In this document: positions 51,501 through 60,003 of the stretch, piece after piece
Position numbering within the stretch: the stretch's first letter is position 1
How the letters are laid out: every line of letters starts with the position of its first letter
From: CAXXFQ01 sp963674475
GTDB taxonomy: Bacteria; Planctomycetota; Planctomycetia; Pirellulales; Thermoguttaceae
NCBI GenBank assembly: GCA_963674475.2
Contig: CAXXFQ010000019.1
Span: 722,203 to 786,202, forward strand
Reading direction: 5' to 3'
DNA length: 64,000 nucleotides
The notes under the pieces: model-generated
Databases searched by the model: none
What the model was told of the DNA's origin: nothing
Seen by the model: the letters and a program-made list of their open reading frames with translations, nothing else
Position numbers and translations under genes: made by a program

Positions 51501-54500
51501 CGGGTCGGGCTGGTCGTCGACGACATTGGAGTTGTCGCCGTAGTAGACCAGGGTGCCCGTCGAGTCGAAGACATAAAGGACGATGTCGGGGCCTGCCATG
51601 CCGTCGGCATAGTCGATATCGAAGATCGTCGGCCATTGGATACCTTCGCCCGAGACGTTGGGGATATGCTGAACCCCACCAAGCGAGACATCGAACTTAT
51701 ACCAATCGATATCTCCTTCTCCGCTCATGTTACCAGCCACTTCGAGTTGGCCAGTGTCAGAGACGAGCAGATTGCCGAGGTCCTGTGCGTTGGCAAAGAC
51801 GTTGTTGTCGGTTTCAACTTCAGCCGCGTCGACTGTTAGAGGCGAGTTGGCCGGGAGGCCGCGTAGCTCGATACCGGTCGAGGCGTAGCGGATGCTTGCC
51901 TTCTGAACCGTCGAACCGGCGATTTCCTGCTCTTCTTGCAGGCGGACCTGGAGCTCATAACCACCACGGCTTTCGCCGTCGTAGCTGCTTACGCGGAGGT
52001 AGTAAGTAAGGGTTTCGCCTTCGGTGCCAGGCAGGATCACTCGCATGCCGGCGTCGTTGAGGTTGGTTGTGTACTGGTCGTTGATATCCCAAGCATCGCG
52101 GTCCATCGTTCGAGCAAGGCCGATGTGGGGCAGTGCGTTGAGGTCTTCCTGGGCCGAGTTGATCGATTTGGCGAGGACGTTGCCATTGGCGTCGATCAGC
52201 TCGATAACGGAGTTCAAGCCAAGCGAGGTGGCGTCGATGTCGAACCAAACCTCAGTACCGGCAGTGCCGTTGAAGGCATAGACGTCGGCGTCGGTCGTGT
52301 CGTCGGAACGGATGAAACCTTGGATGTCATAGCCGAGTCGCAAGTTGTCGTCGCCCGATTTTTGGTTTGGAGCAAGTAGGCCGACGTATTGCGCGTTGGT
52401 GGCAAGGTCATTGGTGCCGCTGGCCAGGCCATAGGCGGCTTCGATTTCATTGACAACGGCCACGTTTCGGTCGTTGACATACCTTTCAAGCTTGACGCTT
52501 CGCCAGTCACCAGGGCCAGCTTGAGCGTTCAAATTGTCGGTGTCAAGCATGGATCGATCCCACGGGTCGACACCAGCCCCGACGGTGTCGTCGAGCAGGG
52601 AGGTCAAGATGACCGGGAAGCCTGGCATGCCGATGATTTGGAGCGTACCGCCGATGCGGTCGTCGATTTCGCTCGGAGTGCCAAGGGCAGTGAAGCCGGC
52701 GTTGCTTCCAAATAGTTTTACGACGAGGTTTTCGTTCGGCGCACTTTCAAGACGCAATCCACCTTCGGTATGGAAGTTGGGTATAACGATCTCACTCGTA
52801 AGAACGTGAACAATGTCTGTGTCATCCCAGATGCTGGCGGTCGAAAGAACTTCGCCGCGGACCAGCATACCGTTGATGTCGTTGTTATAGAGGCGGTTGT
52901 CTCGTACAAGCGGACCACTATTGTCAGGATACTGGTCAAAGGCATCAATCAATCCGGTGCTTCGTCCCCAGTCGGCCATGTAATCGTTGGTCAGGGAGTT
53001 GGCGTTGATGTTGATGGCCGGAGCGCTGTTGTTGATAATGACGTTATTGGTCAGGATCGGTTGCGCACCCTTGATATAGATGACCGATGACTCCGTTCCC
53101 TCACGACCGACTCGGTTACTGGTGGTCGTGATGCCTTGGTTGAATTCCAGTTCGCTATTGGTTAGGCGGAACTGAGCTTGGTGAACTTCAACGACATTGA
53201 AGTCCGCAAAACCACCCTTGACACGCGAGGTGCCACCACCGTAGGCGATGACTGCATTATCGATGCTCGCGGTTGAAGTCGGGCCGAAGTAGAGGCCGCT
53301 CCAGTCACCAGAGTCTGGAGCGTAGTTTCCTTCAATGTTCGTCGTCTCGAACGTCCCGCCCATGCCGTAACGGGTGTCGAGGTAAGAGGTAAGGACAACC
53401 GGTAGTTCGTCCGTACCTTCCGCGATAAACTGGGCGCCGATCTCGGTTTCGATTCGGCTTTGGTTTAATTTCAGCACGATACCTGGATCGATCATCAAGC
53501 GGCCATCGGTCCGTGCGTCAAAGCTTGTTCCATCAGCGGCGAGCGTCGGGCCACCGGGGGTGCTTCCGATAATGAGGTTTTCGCCAAGGATGTGTACGAT
53601 GTCCGTGTCGTCAAATCGGGCACAGATTTCGAGGTGTTCAAGGACATCACCAGCCGCCGTATTGATTCGGATATTGAGGCCGTTGAGGCTGTTGTCGATA
53701 ACGGTGTTGCCATAGATGTCGGGACCGACTCGATCATAGTCGGAAGTGAAGTCGTCGCCTTGGAACTTGGTGTCGGCAAAGCTGTTCGGGTCGGCCGACA
53801 TGGCGGCATCCGCACTCAGATAAACTTCATTGAACGTCACTGTCGGTCGTGACTCGATCATGTGGATCGGAGTGTAGACTTGACGTACCGAGTTGACCGT
53901 GACTTGACCACCACCGTAATAGAATTCCGCATTATTGACGTAGTTAACAAAGATTCCTTCTGATTCAAGAACGACTCTTTCTGTGTCATAGTCGATTTTA
54001 CTACGGAAGACCAAACCACCCCAGTCGCCTTGAGTTGCTTTGTCAGTGGGCGTTGCGTTGTCAACGCCAAGGGTCTTGTCGTGGAAGGAGGTGAAGTAAA
54101 CGCTGGTTTGCGGTGTGCCAAGCACTTGCAACGCGCCTTCGCTTCGGTCAATGCCTTGCGACGAACTACCGACATCGATGTTTGCTCCACGCAGCTTGAA
54201 TACCGAGCCCGCGTCGATCATTACGGTGACGTCCTTGGGCACTTCCATTCGCCATCCGTCCTCAAGAGGATTATCAAAGATGTCGTAACCAATCTCGTAT
54301 GCTTGGTCGCGAACCGCGGTGAGGATGGAGATGGTATCGCTGCCTTCGTTGGCAACGATGATGTCGGGACGTCCGTTGCGGTCCGCGTCCGCGATGGCGA
54401 TGCCAGAGGGGCTTGTGCCAACATCGTAAGCTTGTTCGGCGCCAAAGGTGCCGTTGCCAAGGCCGAACAGTACGGAAACGTTGTTGCTTCCCTGATTCAA

Positions 54501-57500
54501 GACAAACAGGTCAAGGTGGCCGTCGTCGTCGGAGTCGCCGATGCCGATATCGGTTGGGTCGGTGCCGACTGTACGATAGGTCGGAGTGTCAAACGTGCCA
54601 TCACCAAGTCCGATCAGGATGGCAAGCTGATTGGTAGTAGCATCCGTCAGGGCTAGGTCATTGGTCCCGTCTTCATTGAAGTCAGCCAGGATTCCAGCGG
54701 TCAAATTGCCCGTGATTTCTTGGGAAACTTGTTCTGCGAAAGTGGTTCGGCCCGTCTCGGAATTCTTGCCTGCATTTAACAGGACGGAAATGGTTCCGTC
54801 TTGGTTTATGGAGACGATGTCGACCATGCCGTCGTTGTTGACGTCACCCACGGTGACTGCGTTGGGTTGGTCGCCGACGGTGTAGGCAACTTGGTCAGCG
54901 AAGAACGAGACGCTGTTGGATAAAAATACACCAATGGTGTTGGCCGCTTGGTTGGCAACAACCAAATCAAGCCGGCCGTCCCCGTTTAGGTCACCCAACT
55001 CGACCGCGACCGGTTCGTTGCCGGTGAATCGAGTCGCATTGGGAGCAAAGGATCCATCGCCATTGTTTATCAGTAGCGACAAGGTAGCTTCACCACTGTT
55101 GGTGATAACGATATCGTCCGCGCCGTCATTATTCAAGTCGCCCACTTTGACATCGGTCGGGTTGGTACCAATGAGGTAGTTGATCGGAGTAACGAGGTAA
55201 TCTGTACCATCGATGCCGAAGTAAATCTGTGCGTAGAATTCATCGTGGTTGTCTTGAGCGATGGTGACTAGGTCTGGGACACCGTCGTTGTTGAAGTCGC
55301 CAACGGCAACATCTTGCGGAGCGTCAAAGGTTTTGACAGTGTTGTGGTCATCGAAATCCTGTACGCGGTTGCCAACGATGCGGACAATTTGCCCTTCGTT
55401 AGCGTCGGCCAACGCTTCGTCGATTTGCGTGTAGGGGTTCGCCAAGGAACCAAGCGGTGCGGTAGGATCGGCATAGCCGCCATTTGCTTCGGGGACTGCC
55501 GTTTTATCGACAAAAAGAGTATCCGTTTCGGCTTGAACGTCGAACCAGAAGTTGTAGACTCCGCCCTGGATACCATCGGTGTCGCCATCGAACATCGTGC
55601 CGGTGGTGTCGACCATATGCTCCGAATCGACTGCTTGGCCGGGGATCAGCGTCGGCAGGAAGCTCAGACGCAGGTCATATTCACCTTGGCTGGTTCCGCC
55701 TTCGCCACTGCACGGGACGTTCGGGTCGAATTCGGTATTGCCGGTACTGGAAATCGCGACGTAGTAGGTTCCGGCAGTCAAGGTAAGCTCGACGTAGGAA
55801 TCCTCACTGTAGTAGTCATCGTTGCGGGCGATCATTTGACCATCTTCGTCATAGATCGTGATCACGCTGTCAAGCAAGCTTGAGTTGTCAAGTCGTTCGG
55901 CGATGATTTCAGCGCTAACGGTGCCATCGGTGTCGAGTGTGAAGTTATAGACGTCGACATCAATACTGTCAGGACGGTGCACATACTGACCGTGGATGAT
56001 GTCGGAAATGCCGGGATACATGGCTTCGGCCGACGCGACGTAGTATTGCGTTGCGGTTATACCACGGTTGCCCATGATCGTATAGCCGGGCAGGTCATAG
56101 GCATGGCCGAGTCCGAGCAAGTGCCCGATTTCGTGCATGGCGGTGTTGAACCAATTTCCATTATACTCGTTGTTCCAACTTTCGGCCATGTCCATGACGG
56201 CTATGCCGCCACCAGCTAGCCCAGCAACGCCGCCAGGACCGGATGGGATGAGTGGACTGAGTGCTTGCAGGTCACCGGTTCCGACAATGAGGCCGCGGCC
56301 GCCGGTAAGCGCCGTATCTTCGATAAAGTCGATGCCAAGGTAGTTGCCATAAAGCTCGAAGATTTCTCGGGTACGCTGCTTCTGCGATTCGGTGATCTGG
56401 TTGTAAAATCCTCCGCCAAGATTTTGGTCGAAGTTGTAGTAAATGGTCGAGGTGCCATATTCCGAGTCGGCTCCAAAGAGATAGTGTCCTTCTACTTCTG
56501 AGGCGGACGGTAGATTGCGGTGGCCCAGCTCGTTGGTTCCGCCTGGGAAGATGATGTCGTAAGGCTGCGGCTCGATGATCGAGGAAATAATAATGCTTTG
56601 CCCGTTAGTGGCTCCGCCGATTCCTTCGATTACGGTGGCGTCACTGAATACATCAGCCACCAACTCGGCCGTTATTGCACTGGTTTCAATTTCTTGATAC
56701 TCGTTGCCGATTCGTAGCCGGAACGCGCCGGTTCCGTAGTCGGCCAAATCTTGCGCAAACGTCAGGATGGCCTTGTTCGTTATGGGATCATAAGCGACGC
56801 CGTTTGGAGCGAATACCGCTTCGAAGTCGTCGTCAGGTGTGGCGGTTTCATTGGTGGCTACCAAACGATAGAAGTTTTCATTCTCGACCGAGGCTTGGTC
56901 CAGGGTGTCGCTGTTGAAGTAGACTTCGATCGTGTTGCGGCTCTGCGAGATTGCGCCGGTGTCAGCGTCTCGGGTCGTCGGCTGTGGAACGATCGCGGTG
57001 ACTTGGGCTCCCAAGTCGAGGTTGAACGTGATGGTGAGGTCTTCGCCCGCGTGGAACGCATTGCCACCGATGGTTGCAAGCGGTGCATCGCCTGTACCGA
57101 GGATGGTCAGTTGATACATGTCGTCGGGCAACGTTTCCGCAAAACGGATTACGATTTCGTTCGGTCGGTCGCCGATAGCGACGTAACCAAAATCAACCGC
57201 TTCGTCGTTCAGGTTCAGGAAGATATCGTCGCCGCCAGCGCGTTTCATGGAGATAGCGCCGATGGTTGCGGGATCGATCGTTTGCTCGTCGTTAAAGACC
57301 AGGGTCAATTCACGCGGCGCGACATGCTGGGTGCTTCCCTCCGTGATCGCGGTGCCACTGTTAGGAATAACGTCAACCAGTTCAAGCCCGATCGCTTCAG
57401 CTACGACCACCGGTGGATCGATAGGCGTATCACCATCATTGGTACCGTAGATATTGAGTTCAAAGCTGTTGAAGGTTCCTGAAAAGCCAGCCACGCGGTC

Positions 57501-59393
57501 GCGAATTTGAACCGTCCACTCGCCTTCAGACGCCTCTCCCCAATGGTGACAGGATGTCATGTTGAAATTGTCGAGATTACCCAAAACATAGGCTCCATTT
57601 CCCTCGGTTAGTTGGGATACGGTGCCATCAGGGGAAGTGACAGTAATTTCAAGATTGCCTACCATCGAATGGTCGACATCAAGGACCACCTCGACCCATT
57701 CGATTTTGTCGATGGAATCGTCCATCGTAATCGTTTTGCTGACGCCAGTGGAGCTTCCGTCAGGGATCTGTTCGTTAACATCAATAGGCCCACTGGAAAC
57801 ACTTTTTTCTTCACTAACGTTTTCCCATTCGTAAGCCAAATTAACGGCAGCGTTTGCGTCGATAGCACCGAAGCCATAGTCGTTGCTGACGTGATACCCG
57901 GCACCATTGATGTCCCAACTTGGGTTATTGGGGTCATTCATGGATGAAGATTCAGCCACGATATGCTGAACGTCGCGGTAGGTCAAGTTTGGATTTGCTT
58001 CAAGTACCAACGCAAGGACACCAGAAACCAGTGGTGCCGCCGAGGAAGTTCCGCCGAATGTTGAAGTGTAATCGATGTCTTCAAGTGGATCTGGGGTCTC
58101 CTCATTTGTACCAGTTGCGTTATAGCCTTCTTCACCAACCAGGTCTGAGGTGGTGATGTTAGAGAAAAAGCTGTAGGTATTCAAATTAATGCTATTCGAC
58201 CAGCCAGACACAAATACCGAAGCACCAGGTGTCGAGTAGGTAGAATAATTACCATTGTAGTCGATAGCCGCTACGGCGATTGTGTATCGGCTATTGGTAT
58301 ATTCACTGAAGGCTGTGTTGTCTCCTTCCATGCGGCTGTTTCCCGCAGAGAAGACGTAGATATTTCCTAGCCCACCGCGGCCATTGGCGACGGCATCATC
58401 AAGTGCTCCTTGAACAACCGGGGCAAATTCGTCAAGATAGTTATTGGTACCCCAGCTATTGTTGTAAATGTCAATTTCCTGGTTTTGGTACGTTAGCGCC
58501 TCACTGGTAACGATATCCGTCCAGGGAATGCCCTCATTACCGAAGTTCACGCGAATGCCGGCGATGTCCGCATCAGGAGCAGCGCCCGAAACGCCAAGAT
58601 CGTTATTACCTGTTGCCGCGGCGACTCCACCGACAGAGGTGCCGTGCCTGTCGTCACTGTAATATGGCGAGGGATCAGAATCGCCTTGGCCAAAGTCCCA
58701 GGAAAGATCCGCTTGATAATTCGTAGCCAAATCAGGATGATCGTATTGAAGGCAGTCGTCGACAATGGCGATAGTGACGCCGGTTCCCAGAACGCTATCC
58801 CAAGCTGGAACCACATTCGCATCCATGCCTGCGGTACCGCCATCTTGTCCCGTGTTCTCCAGATGCCACTGGTCGACGAACAATGGGTCGTTCGGCGTAT
58901 ACATCCTTTCGTACTGCCTAGTAACCAACGGATAGTAGTAATCGATTTTTCCGTCGCATTCGAGAGTATCGACGACGGTGTTCCAATCGAGTGAGGCGTC
59001 GAACTGCCAGATGGCGGCGTTGGGGAGGTAGCCGGTTTCGGTGAGGTAGTCGGCGTTGGCGGCCAGAGCGTGGAAGCTGCTGGACTCGTCGGAGCTGGAC
59101 AACCCGACGACCCATTGCGTTGCTGTGGCTAACTCTTCGGCAGAATATCCACCGAGGTTCGTGGCGTTTTCGATTGAACGTGCCAGGTCCGCATTGACCT
59201 CCCAGAGTTCGCTGAGATTCGAGGGCGAAATGCTCAACAGCATCCGTTCCTCAAATTGCTCCATGCGAAGCCCACGATTGATCAAGGAACTAAGGGTTGG
59301 ACCTTGGCGTTTACTGGCCCGGCGAACCGAATGATCGGCGCGAACGCGTTTTCCAATTCCTGAAAACCGACGAATGGCGTTCCAGATTCTCAT
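48600..59393 (-). CDS. Giant modular surface protein: planctomycete-like passenger with autotransporter beta-barrel
   Basis: A single intact frame of 3597 residues. The N-terminus has an Arg-rich leader and GLRMEQFEERMLLSISP (residues 41-57), like the LEPR-XLL motif of planctomycete surface giants; no classical signal peptide is seen. Domains in order: subtilase with D212, H250 in RHGTSVGG and S450 in GGTSSAAP (about 195-530); P-domain (about 535-650); Ig-like segments; metallopeptidase motif HEIGHLLGLGH with a following IMG turn near 1085; pre-peptidase domain near 1145-1245; about seven FG-GAP-like repeats (DLNNDGADDIV type, about 1355-1700); beta-rich and further pre-peptidase-like segments. 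The last 255 residues form an autotransporter-like barrel ending TGVSWSF. DNA for the passenger is distinctly lower in GC than the host; the barrel DNA is host-like, with the break near 49370. Confidence 0.85.
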   Translation of the reverse strand: MRIWNAIRRFSGIGKRVRADHSVRRASKRQGPTLSSLINRGLRMEQFEERMLLSISPSNLSELWEVNADLARSIENATNLGGYSAEELATATQWVVGLSSSDESSSFHALAANADYLTETGYLPNAAIWQFDASLDWNTVVDTLECDGKIDYYYPLVTRQYERMYTPNDPLFVDQWHLENTGQDGGTAGMDANVVPAWDSVLGTGVTIAIVDDCLQYDHPDLATNYQADLSWDFGQGDSDPSPYYSDDRHGTSVGGVAAATGNNDLGVSGAAPDADIAGIRVNFGNEGIPWTDIVTSEALTYQNQEIDIYNNSWGTNNYLDEFAPVVQGALDDAVANGRGGLGNIYVFSAGNSRMEGDNTAFSEYTNSRYTIAVAAIDYNGNYSTYSTPGASVFVSGWSNSINLNTYSFFSNITTSDLVGEEGYNATGTNEETPDPLEDIDYTSTFGGTSSAAPLVSGVLALVLEANPNLTYRDVQHIVAESSSMNDPNNPSWDINGAGYHVSNDYGFGAIDANAAVNLAYEWENVSEEKSVSSGPIDVNEQIPDGSSTGVSKTITMDDSIDKIEWVEVVLDVDHSMVGNLEITVTSPDGTVSQLTEGNGAYVLGNLDNFNMTSCHHWGEASEGEWTVQIRDRVAGFSGTFNSFELNIYGTNDGDTPIDPPVVVAEAIGLELVDVIPNSGTAITEGSTQHVAPRELTLVFNDEQTIDPATIGAISMKRAGGDDIFLNLNDEAVDFGYVAIGDRPNEIVIRFAETLPDDMYQLTILGTGDAPLATIGGNAFHAGEDLTITFNLDLGAQVTAIVPQPTTRDADTGAISQSRNTIEVYFNSDTLDQASVENENFYRLVATNETATPDDDFEAVFAPNGVAYDPITNKAILTFAQDLADYGTGAFRLRIGNEYQEIETSAITAELVADVFSDATVIEGIGGATNGQSIIISSIIEPQPYDIIFPGGTNELGHRNLPSASEVEGHYLFGADSEYGTSTIYYNFDQNLGGGFYNQITESQKQRTREIFELYGNYLGIDFIEDTALTGGRGLIVGTGDLQALSPLIPSGPGGVAGLAGGGIAVMDMAESWNNEYNGNWFNTAMHEIGHLLGLGHAYDLPGYTIMGNRGITATQYYVASAEAMYPGISDIIHGQYVHRPDSIDVDVYNFTLDTDGTVSAEIIAERLDNSSLLDSVITIYDEDGQMIARNDDYYSEDSYVELTLTAGTYYVAISSTGNTEFDPNVPCSGEGGTSQGEYDLRLSFLPTLIPGQAVDSEHMVDTTGTMFDGDTDGIQGGVYNFWFDVQAETDTLFVDKTAVPEANGGYADPTAPLGSLANPYTQIDEALADANEGQIVRIVGNRVQDFDDHNTVKTFDAPQDVAVGDFNNDGVPDLVTIAQDNHDEFYAQIYFGIDGTDYLVTPINYLIGTNPTDVKVGDLNNDGADDIVITNSGEATLSLLINNGDGSFAPNATRFTGNEPVAVELGDLNGDGRLDLVVANQAANTIGVFLSNSVSFFADQVAYTVGDQPNAVTVGDVNNDGMVDIVSINQDGTISVLLNAGKNSETGRTTFAEQVSQEITGNLTAGILADFNEDGTNDLALTDATTNQLAILIGLGDGTFDTPTYRTVGTDPTDIGIGDSDDDGHLDLFVLNQGSNNVSVLFGLGNGTFGAEQAYDVGTSPSGIAIADADRNGRPDIIVANEGSDTISILTAVRDQAYEIGYDIFDNPLEDGWRMEVPKDVTVMIDAGSVFKLRGANIDVGSSSQGIDRSEGALQVLGTPQTSVYFTSFHDKTLGVDNATPTDKATQGDWGGLVFRSKIDYDTERVVLESEGIFVNYVNNAEFYYGGGQVTVNSVRQVYTPIHMIESRPTVTFNEVYLSADAAMSADPNSFADTKFQGDDFTSDYDRVGPDIYGNTVIDNSLNGLNIRINTAAGDVLEHLEICARFDDTDIVHILGENLIIGSTPGGPTLAADGTSFDARTDGRLMIDPGIVLKLNQSRIETEIGAQFIAEGTDELPVVLTSYLDTRYGMGGTFETTNIEGNYAPDSGDWSGLYFGPTSTASIDNAVIAYGGGTSRVKGGFADFNVVEVHQAQFRLTNSELEFNQGITTTSNRVGREGTESSVIYIKGAQPILTNNVIINNSAPAININANSLTNDYMADWGRSTGLIDAFDQYPDNSGPLVRDNRLYNNDINGMLVRGEVLSTASIWDDTDIVHVLTSEIVIPNFHTEGGLRLESAPNENLVVKLFGSNAGFTALGTPSEIDDRIGGTLQIIGMPGFPVILTSLLDDTVGAGVDPWDRSMLDTDNLNAQAGPGDWRSVKLERYVNDRNVAVVNEIEAAYGLASGTNDLATNAQYVGLLAPNQKSGDDNLRLGYDIQGFIRSDDTTDADVYAFNGTAGTEVWFDIDATSLGLNSVIELIDANGNVLAKSINSAQEDLNALPHIGLARTMDRDAWDINDQYTTNLNDAGMRVILPGTEGETLTYYLRVSSYDGESRGGYELQVRLQEEQEIAGSTVQKASIRYASTGIELRGLPANSPLTVDAAEVETDNNVFANAQDLGNLLVSDTGQLEVAGNMSGEGDIDWYKFDVSLGGVQHIPNVSGEGIQWPTIFDIDYADGMAGPDIVLYVFDSTGTLVYYGDNSNVVDDQPDPLNGPSMDELMRGSYGTDDPFIGSVNLLESSDSTYYVAVTNKTMVAEALSQVDLRVEPVNSTTRVAEDQIGTSGESYVAGSPYNSLFPTTDENGDPISLNVYAEEYTLDDVVLYVTSGGDLYTVNPYTGQVLTDVTGAGANYLPGVAENGYGYRDIIMRADGRLYSLTAGAYDPTEENQGLYTQFSPEDGSQLSQVNDGITAYINDDGSATEYEHGGILFEAMAYLPDSLIGGPIQPGSFIAVGNHSAGGAGGDFTENLLYVFNPDGTALQWPGLNDDPGDILPSNILPWSQLAAGTSPYTIKPASAIYDGNVLSLDGLTLEYDLGLVVDIEGTPADKSTFEIELPGGTEKFMFYHDPYISLEDIAGDGYNIGEGKSFALRDANGYKTFEFDRDETVSAGAEAIDLKYVTSTADLGAAIVNAINNASGFNVTASYNNGVVSLQGDLGYNDAGLAEETDISFVGEYPTNEDYTFIEIRSGMGEMEVIVKIRDVMADEGITTHTSGNRLAFPDATDGTFSTESQMKREGSSADGLSNTDNTIIEITFGETGAEIAAKLEAAITAANVGLSATVTDDVLTVDGGTNGMITGLTFINGALYASDDAGNIFTVDDPLKIGFTLPPEDSDSEEAAELLAKTDDDGNAIGPVMTLLYNGDIDFTGLEQGPLNTEGSIYANIMFATGTNDEGIVLFALDTDGNPAPVFANGQSSIVITAPSVPGDDMGGEGGFGISLPLTDGLTLGTGMFMGRRSVDLQYNGKQISNMFGPGAFLSYAPEPYGWRAKLGALYERASLELNRGYTNGAGSTVAKGDTEGHVFSLSGHLGYIHPLTPVLAVQPYVEYDLQATILDAYTETDTPFPAHFDERRDVMNKARLGAELRCTQWENLDLWGWGAWSHRFDEKGPSMEGYLVGLTDFSYGGGTIDHDWAEVGGGVKYRPGERTEMFSRVTFALGNDHYAAPDVALNTGVSWSF

Positions 59394-60003
59394 AATGCCT
59401 CAAACTCCTGAGTGCTTAGGCAGCGGTCGGAAGTCACTTGCCTTGACTGACCGCAAATTGTCCAGTTATTGTTTTTCTTCGCCCGCCCTTTTTAATAAAG
59501 CCGTTTATGTCAAAAAGGCTGGCGGCATCTACTCGTTCCGATTAAGGAAAAGAGGTAAATTCGATTAAATACAGAAACCCCTTTGGTTTCAACGATTTAT
59601 CACGACAAACCGGGACCGAACGCGTCATCCCCCCATTTTTTGGTGGGTTTGTCACGGTCGGATCGGTTGCACGGTGGGGAGAGTGTTAAGTTCCCCCCAA
59701 GTTTTCTTATAAAGTCTTTTTTGCAAACCCAGAACCCCCTCGAAAGGATTATTGGGTTATCTGGTTTTAGGGGGGCAGTTGTGCCGTTACCATCGGATCG
59801 AGCGTTATAACCCAACCCGATGGCGCGGACCACAGCTTTCCCGTGTATCATGTTTTGCTTACGTGGTAGGACACTTTGTGAAGGTGCCCCCGTGATCGCC
59901 AGGCCGAAAAGCCCGTTTCTCAAGCTTGGTTTTTGCTCCCGCGATGGTTGTTAGTAAGGATTATTAACACGCCGGTGCGGGAGCACCGAACCAAAAAGCT
60001 TCC
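59394..60003. other. Gene-free region between the giant gene and the broken giant gene
   Basis: 610 bases of low-GC DNA with no supported gene. It must contain the promoter of the giant gene (AGGAG and GAGG occur shortly before its ATG). A 6-bp hairpin CGGTGC / GCACCG at 59973-59988 lies just after the stop of the upstream pseudogene. No insertion sequence end or attachment site is visible. Confidence 0.4.
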
